A stretch of 64,000 nucleotides of DNA from the NCBI GenBank assembly GCA_033980235.1, contig CM067076.1, positions 30,294,968-30,358,967 on the forward strand, read 5' to 3'. Of the stretch, positions 58,797 through 64,000 are shown piece by piece. Position numbers and translations under genes: made by a program. This DNA is from Diadema setosum. Lineage: Eukaryota > Echinodermata > Echinoidea > Diadematoida > Diadematidae. The notes beneath the pieces were generated by a model, which saw only the letters and a list, made by a program, of their open reading frames with translations, was not told the DNA's origin and ran no database searches. Position 1 is the first letter of the stretch. Each line of letters begins with the position of its first letter.

Positions 58797-60521
58797 TCAA
58801 CATATCGAAGGTCTGAACACGTCAAGTGCCTGTTGAATGATACTCAGCCCTCCTTTGCTGTAGACCCGGTATCGGCCGCGATGAAATATAACAATCTTGT
58901 CTGGTGACGGAATGGCAATAGACGGTTGGGGATAGCCTCCTTCGCAAACAAAACTGACAATCTTTTGTGACAGAATGTCGCCATTGGAGGACATCACATC
59001 TACGTGACATATAGAGCGCTGGCTGCCAGGGTACAAAATGAAAATGTGGTCATGTGCCTGATCTACTGCAAAGCTCCATATATTCTTATCATGGAGGTGG
59101 AAAGTGTCTTTGATACCGCCAGACTTGTCTGTGATGCACAAATCCGTGCCATGTTGGCATTCAGTACGCACTGCGATATCCCCCGACGCTAGAGCGTGTA
59201 AATTAAACCTACATTGAACATCAATATCGATCACTTGTACCTGGAATCCGTCACTTAAGCTTGGTTTACGTATTAAAGGGGTCCCGAATAGAGATATTAG
59301 AATAAGCTCACCATGGATGCTTGCAACGAGCGTCGGGACATGCGGCGGTTCTGCCGCTTCCTTTGATTCATTTTCAGCTGGCGGGGTAACAAGCTCCCAC
59401 TCGTTGTTGTACACTGCAACAGTACCAGTTATGTGACCGCACACGATCCTGTTGTCGGAAAGGCGGACGCAATTACTGATATCTAGTTCCTCTGGTTTAG
59501 TCAGGACTTTTGATGTGATCCTGTCGCAAAGATTGGTGACACTGATGTGGTCATGATCTCTGATTACAACTTCATGGTCACTGATACACCCTACCATTTC
59601 TGTCCTGTTAGCACGGCGATCCTGGTCCCCGTTGCCTGCGGATGCCCCACCTTCGTCAGTAATTGAGTTCCAGTTATCAATCAACTCCCATTGTTTCATC
59701 CCATCAATTCGTCCAACGTGCAATGCTGATTCTTCTTTGCAGAATTTCACCTCCTGCACTGCTTGAAGGGTATCCTTAATGCCATCGTGGTTGAGTTCTT
59801 TCTGTAGGTAACTAGTCAATAATATAGAGTCAGCGTTAAAATTAAACAAAAGTTTCTCACTGTCGATAAGGGTGTCGTTAACCTTCTCAGCTGCTTCGGT
59901 TATATCTTTAGTCAGTTTCATCACCCCTGAAGTAACTTGCTTTTCTATGTCATCTACTTTCTTTTTCAGAGTATTAAGATCTCCAAAGAGGAGTTGCTCA
60001 TTCGCATCAATCCATCTTAATTTCATATCATACTCAGCTTTGTTTTTCAGTAGATCCTCACTCCTCTTCTTCTCCAACTTTTTTATTTCATCATCTGTCT
60101 TCCTGTTGATTTCCTTGTCATGATGCATCCTTTCATCATTAACTCTCTTCCTGCCATTCGCGATGGAAGCTTCAACATCCTCTGTGATCCTTTCAAGCAC
60201 TTTCCTGGCTTTTGAGACACACTCTTCGACACCCCCATGAGATTGCTGAAGGTCTGCAATCCTAGCTTTTCCTCGTTGCATTAGGCTCTGGAGGTGGTTT
60301 GTCAACTCATGCTTAGTATCTGCAATGTCATCAAGTTTGCACTCTTTGTGGTACATGATTGCACATGTAGAGCAAATCAAAACTCCGTCGGATTTACAGA
60401 ACATTGTGAGGGTTTCACTATGCTTTGCACAAGGTGTTTTTGTCACACTCAACAAAGTATTCAAGGAGAGGGTTTGTTCAGAAATCGCAGCATGCTCCGT
60501 CATTGAGAAGCCGGTAGCCAT
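58797..60521 (-). CDS. B-box/coiled-coil protein, TRIM-like without RING
   Basis: A 574-residue intronless frame. Residues 31-61 form a B-box zinc finger: C31-x2-H34, C42-x2-D45, C50-x2-C53, H58 and then C61 (or H71) as last ligand. A strongly charged helical region at about 75-245 is a predicted coiled coil, rich in Lys and Glu with regular hydrophobics, as in TRIM proteins, where it drives dimerisation. Residues about 310-574 look like repeated beta-strand blades (DHEVVIRDHDHISVTNL, RLSDNRIVCGHITGTVAVY), consistent with an NHL/WD-like propeller as in TRIM56/TRIM71-type relatives. No RING finger precedes the B-box, so ubiquitin-ligase activity is not expected without a partner. The start is supported by a pyrimidine tract ending in CCCAG 24 nt upstream (minus strand), a likely 5' UTR splice acceptor. 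Echinoderms have large expanded sets of such genes; the specific function is unknown. Confidence 0.88.
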   Translation of the reverse strand: MATGFSMTEHAAISEQTLSLNTLLSVTKTPCAKHSETLTMFCKSDGVLICSTCAIMYHKECKLDDIADTKHELTNHLQSLMQRGKARIADLQQSHGGVEECVSKARKVLERITEDVEASIANGRKRVNDERMHHDKEINRKTDDEIKKLEKKRSEDLLKNKAEYDMKLRWIDANEQLLFGDLNTLKKKVDDIEKQVTSGVMKLTKDITEAAEKVNDTLIDSEKLLFNFNADSILLTSYLQKELNHDGIKDTLQAVQEVKFCKEESALHVGRIDGMKQWELIDNWNSITDEGGASAGNGDQDRRANRTEMVGCISDHEVVIRDHDHISVTNLCDRITSKVLTKPEELDISNCVRLSDNRIVCGHITGTVAVYNNEWELVTPPAENESKEAAEPPHVPTLVASIHGELILISLFGTPLIRKPSLSDGFQVQVIDIDVQCRFNLHALASGDIAVRTECQHGTDLCITDKSGGIKDTFHLHDKNIWSFAVDQAHDHIFILYPGSQRSICHVDVMSSNGDILSQKIVSFVCEGGYPQPSIAIPSPDKIVIFHRGRYRVYSKGGLSIIQQALDVFRPSIC

Positions 60522-60671
60522 GTTGATTTATACCCTCTCACCACCTGGGAGAAAATAATGTACATCATTGTTAATCATATTCTTGAATTTTGTGGTGTAG
60601 AATAATCAAACAATTGAAGAAGATTACTCAAACAATATAAACGGTATTTATATACCATACTGTCTCAAAAT

Positions 60672-61240
60672 ACAAGTTCACATTCCTATAACGTGTGGAT
60701 TGAGAGAGTGCAGCAATATTGGCAAATAGTACACATCAATGAAAGTTTGAGGAAAATCAGACAATCCGTTAAAAAGTTATGAGGAAAGTAAGTTTCAGTG
60801 CCACCATCACTGGATGAGATGACTACCTAAGCCTGTCATGTCACTTGTGTAGAATGATTTAAAGAAAAAGTAAAGAAAAATCGCAACATATTTTCACTTT
60901 TCTGGCATAATGAAAGAGCAAATTATTTGCCTCTTTCGAAAGACAGGGGGAAAACATTACCCTTCACCTATGTCAGTGACAAGTAAAGGGAATGTGTCCT
61001 TGGTTTGTTTGTTTTTTTTTCCTTCAAAAAATGAAGTTTGTGAAGTTCTCATTACATTTTCCTTATACCGTTCTACACATGTGGGCATCATAAGCTGGTG
61101 TAGTCTTTTCATCGAGCAGAAACTTCAAAAATGCATAACTTGTGAACAGATTGTCTGATTTTCCTCAAACTTTCACTGATGTGTTCTACTAATATTGCTG
61201 CATTCACTCAATCCACACGTATATATGAGGGTGAACTTGT
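60672..61240. mobile_element. Foldback element with ~110-bp inverted arms
   Basis: The left arm 60672-60781 and right arm 61134-61240 are reverse complements with modest divergence. Shared words include CAATCCACACG, TCAAACTTTCA and GATTGTCTGATTTTCC. The centre is about 350 bp. It lies 150 bp upstream of the B-box gene start codon. No target duplication could be assigned. Confidence 0.75.
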
Positions 61241-61245
61241 CCTGT

Positions 61246-62255
61246 AATTTGATGATTTAATTTTGAATTTAATCTGTAAATAGCCACAGGGTTCTTTGCA
61301 TTGAATATTATCTTGTACCCCTGTGGTGCCCTTGTTGGTTATGTCATCAACCGAACTGCATCACAGCCAGCATTCTATGCTGTGAGCAATTAATGCTGAA
61401 AAACATTTCCACATTCAATACAATTCATTTGCACTATTGAATAAAGTCATGATAGTGGTGATGGTATATAATGCTCTGTCCCTTGGTAACTTTGCATGGA
61501 CACCTGAATATTTTAGCATTCCTTCATCATTTGGACAATTTCAGCTAACTCTTGACAAGGAATTTGTCGAAATTAATGACAGCTGATGACTCACCAATGG
61601 ATCTTTTTTTCCCCCACTACCAACTGGGTGTATAGTGAGGTACATGCAAAACAACATCATTGTTTATTTTGATCTTGGAAATGTTTTCCACTATATGTCA
61701 GTGTTTATTTAAGATCTTTACGGCATTGGTTTGGGAGCCGTATGGTAGAATACATGTATAATTCGGATTGGGGGAGCACAATAAACTGTGATCACAATTT
61801 CGGATATTCTTTAAGCATGATCGTGTGGTCATTTTAACCCCCCCCCCCCCCCTTGAAGCATGTATACCAGTCCCCCCCCCCCCCCCCCCAAATGGACCCA
61901 ATCTGGCCATAAGTACCACTGTCATCAACAACCTATTTATCTCTCCCTTTTCATAATTATATACCCATGGGTATTGGGAGGGGGAGGGGGAGGGGAAGGA
62001 GGGGAAATTGACAAAGAGATCTACTAGGCACCATAAACAATGGTCAGTGGGAAAACCAGCAACATTTATGTACAGCTGTACGCACATCTGCATGATATGT
62101 CATCACATGACTATACATACTGATCCACAGACCTACACATGACATATTAGTACATCATAAACATGGGTGCCTGTAGGCTTTTAATATAATATTTATACCA
62201 CTAACTAAACCCGTCTAAAGTGTGTGTTGCATGATTAAGGGGAGGGAGAGTGTGA
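61246..62255. other. Non-coding stretch with poly-C tracts
   Basis: No gene recognised. Runs of about 14 C at 61839-61852 and 18 C at 61873-61890, and a GGGAGGGG-rich tract at 61976-62005 that could form G-quadruplexes. Confidence 0.5.
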
Positions 62256-62912
62256 TCGAGACGTGTGTTAAAATTCAAAATTCAAAATTCAAAAAAAAAA
62301 AAAACATCTTTAAAATCTCTTTGGGAGAAATGAGGTGTTTCATCTTCACTAACCTGGATAGGTGAGATTATACCTTTCATCGATCAAAAATCGGGCTAGG
62401 CGTACACTAATTTTACAGTACAGTAGTCTGGGCTGAAAGGCCATACATAGCCACGCTTCGATTGTATAAACTGACACGGTAGGTCATTGCATTCAAAGTT
62501 AATATATCTCACCTTCACAGCCAATGAAGTATCTAGGTACTCTATATGTCTCTTGACTACGCCGATGAAACAACAAGACGTCTCAAAGACATGTTAAGGG
62601 GAGGAAATCCTCAAAAGTATCAAGTCGTTCACCTGTAGGATCTGATTATCCAACGGAGCAGTGTGGCAGTGTAGATTTGAATACGTAAATTGGCAACTTC
62701 GTTTTGGGGGAATCCCTGGAATCAATGCCAACGCATGGCCTGCCGATAGAGGGCGTAAATATACTACTAGTCTTGGGATCAAGCAAAATAGAGACATCCT
62801 TCTATAGTGGAGGTCATATTTCTCATTTGACTTTTAAACATCATAAATGTGTTTTTGATGAGATTTGCACCTACATCATATGGGAAATTACACATTCAAG
62901 GGTTATAAAGCT
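62255..62912. repeat. Dispersed repeat blocks also present at 63432-63700
   Basis: Block 62260-62400 (GGGAGAAATGAGGTGTTTCA) matches 63565-63700. Block 62795-62912 (GTGGAGGTCATATTTCTC) matches 63432-63548. The two blocks occur in opposite order at the two places, so at least two mobile pieces are involved. Confidence 0.6.
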
Positions 62913-63258
62913 TCTCAAATGGACATTTCTTAAACTCATGCCCTTTGAGGTTTTTTTAAAAAAAATAAAGATGTATTGTTGATCAGTTCTTCATAAGATG
63001 AATACCTAGATGCAGGCAGTAATCTTTGATTATGGTGGTGTCATCATGACACTATTGCCTACAAAATACTTGAAAAGACTTTGTTTCGTCAAACAGACTA
63101 ACTTTATGAATTTTGACCTGTTTCAGTGGTAGCCAAACAAAGAAATACATTAAAATAACACAGTCATTCAAAGTTGTGTGATACTGATGACTGCTATGTA
63201 CAAAGATCTATCTATACCACAATAACATAATAAGAAAACAAATTGTAGCCAAACAGAG

Positions 63259-63345
63259 TTTTTTTTTTTTTTTTTTGGGGGGGGGGGAGTAGAGGAGAGA
63301 GGTGGGGGGGGGGGGGGGGTAGGAAGGGGAAGGGGGGGGGGAGGA
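63259..63345. repeat. T18-G11 composite tract and poly-G region
   Basis: A run of 18 T directly followed by 11 G, then several more G-runs separated by short purine-rich words. Confidence 0.9.
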
Positions 63346-63532
63346 AGAGATCTGACACAATAGATCAACATAAACCAGCAGAGTTTGTATGGGGTGAATA
63401 CTTCCCATAGACTTGTGTGCATTGCAAGCATCCTCTGTAGTGGAGGTCATATTTCTCATCTGACTTTTAAACATCATACATGTGTTTTTGATGAGATTTG
63501 CACCTACATCATATGGAAAATTACACATTCAA

Positions 63533-63997
63533 GGGCTCACACCCATAAATATTTCCCCATAGGGATGTGTGTTAAAAATCAAATTTAAAAAAATTCTGTA
63601 AAATAGCTGGGAGAAATGAGGTGTTTCAGCTTCACTTGCCTGGATAAGTTAGGTATACCCTTTCATCCATCAAATTCTCAGGGTGGATAATTCAGTTCAA
63701 ATTCTGTCCAGAGGTCCGCAAAGCCAGACTACGAGTTCTTGTCACTCAAAAAATCGCCCATTTTCCGTACACGTACCCAATGAAATATAGTCCCCTCAAA
63801 TTCCACGAAAAAAGCTTTCATCTTCCAACCAAAATGCAATTTGTAGAGGAATTCATACTCAATATCTACAGCTATTCAGTTTTTTGCCAAACTACATCAT
63901 TGATTTTTAATCATTTTTTTAAAATTTATTTTGGTATCTTTGGTACGAATTTGTGAAGGGGTCTGGGACATTCCATTGTATTTACGGGTGTGAGCCC
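63533..63997. mobile_element. MITE with GGGCTCACACCC ends
   Basis: Left end GGGCTCACACCCATAAATA, right end TATTTACGGGTGTGAGCCC-type complement finishing at the window edge; about 465 bp. No target duplication can be judged because only three bases follow. Confidence 0.65.
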
Positions 63998-64000
63998 TAT

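Noticed and set aside
58822..60506. Frames of 60-83 residues on both strands inside the B-box gene
   Set aside because: All are overlapped by the 574-residue B-box frame, which alone has family motifs.

Overview
This is eukaryotic, AT-rich, intron-containing DNA dominated by transposable elements. The recognisable host genes are two sea-urchin-egg-lectin (SUEL, L-rhamnose/D-galactoside-binding) genes and one B-box/coiled-coil gene of the TRIM-like class. Together with the dense load of non-LTR retrotransposons, terminal-inverted-repeat MITEs and microsatellites, this points to a marine deuterostome, most likely an echinoderm (echinoid). That assignment is inference; nothing in the window names the species.

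Layout. Most of the window is an old tandem segmental duplication. Copy A covers about 336-26600 and copy B about 29150-56545, in the same order and orientation. Each copy carries one two-exon lectin gene: A has exon 1 at 12967-13042 and exon 2 at 16990-17549; B has them at 45824-45893 and 48252-48811. Each gene encodes a signal peptide followed by two SUEL domains (211 and 209 residues). About 2.5 kb between the copies (26600-29150) is unshared. It holds a possible orphan promoter with a first exon and a short GC-richer minisatellite. From about 56545 to the end the sequence is not part of the duplication and carries an intronless 574-residue B-box protein on the minus strand (58797-60521).

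The two copies differ mainly by mobile-element insertions, and in several cases the other copy preserves the empty site. Copy A alone carries a LINE tail expanded into about 1.57 kb of (TCTGAA)n, a minus-strand LINE with a nested TA-flanked MITE, two CACAGTGTG-rich MITEs, an array with DR1-type AGGTCA repeats, a long LINE at 17.9-21.1 kb and a 246-bp MITE at 26.3 kb. Copy B alone carries a LINE at 29.8-31.9 kb, two nearly identical hAT-like elements (32.1-34.0 and 37.4-39.4 kb) with perfect 8-bp target duplications, a 0.9-kb TA-flanked element at 44.7 kb and a tandem repeat ending in a perfect hairpin at 51.0 kb. A TTAA-flanked palindromic MITE is tandemly stacked twice in copy A and three times in copy B.

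The least expected observations are a stem-loop with compensatory changes and a constant ACAAGCY loop motif in the 3' UTRs of five LINE copies; an array whose 157-bp unit regenerates a nuclear-receptor DR1 motif; two independent LINE insertions in opposite orientation in the same MITE of the two duplicates; and amino-acid differences between the lectins beside the sugar-binding DPC motif. No tRNA, rRNA, CRISPR or prokaryotic feature was seen.
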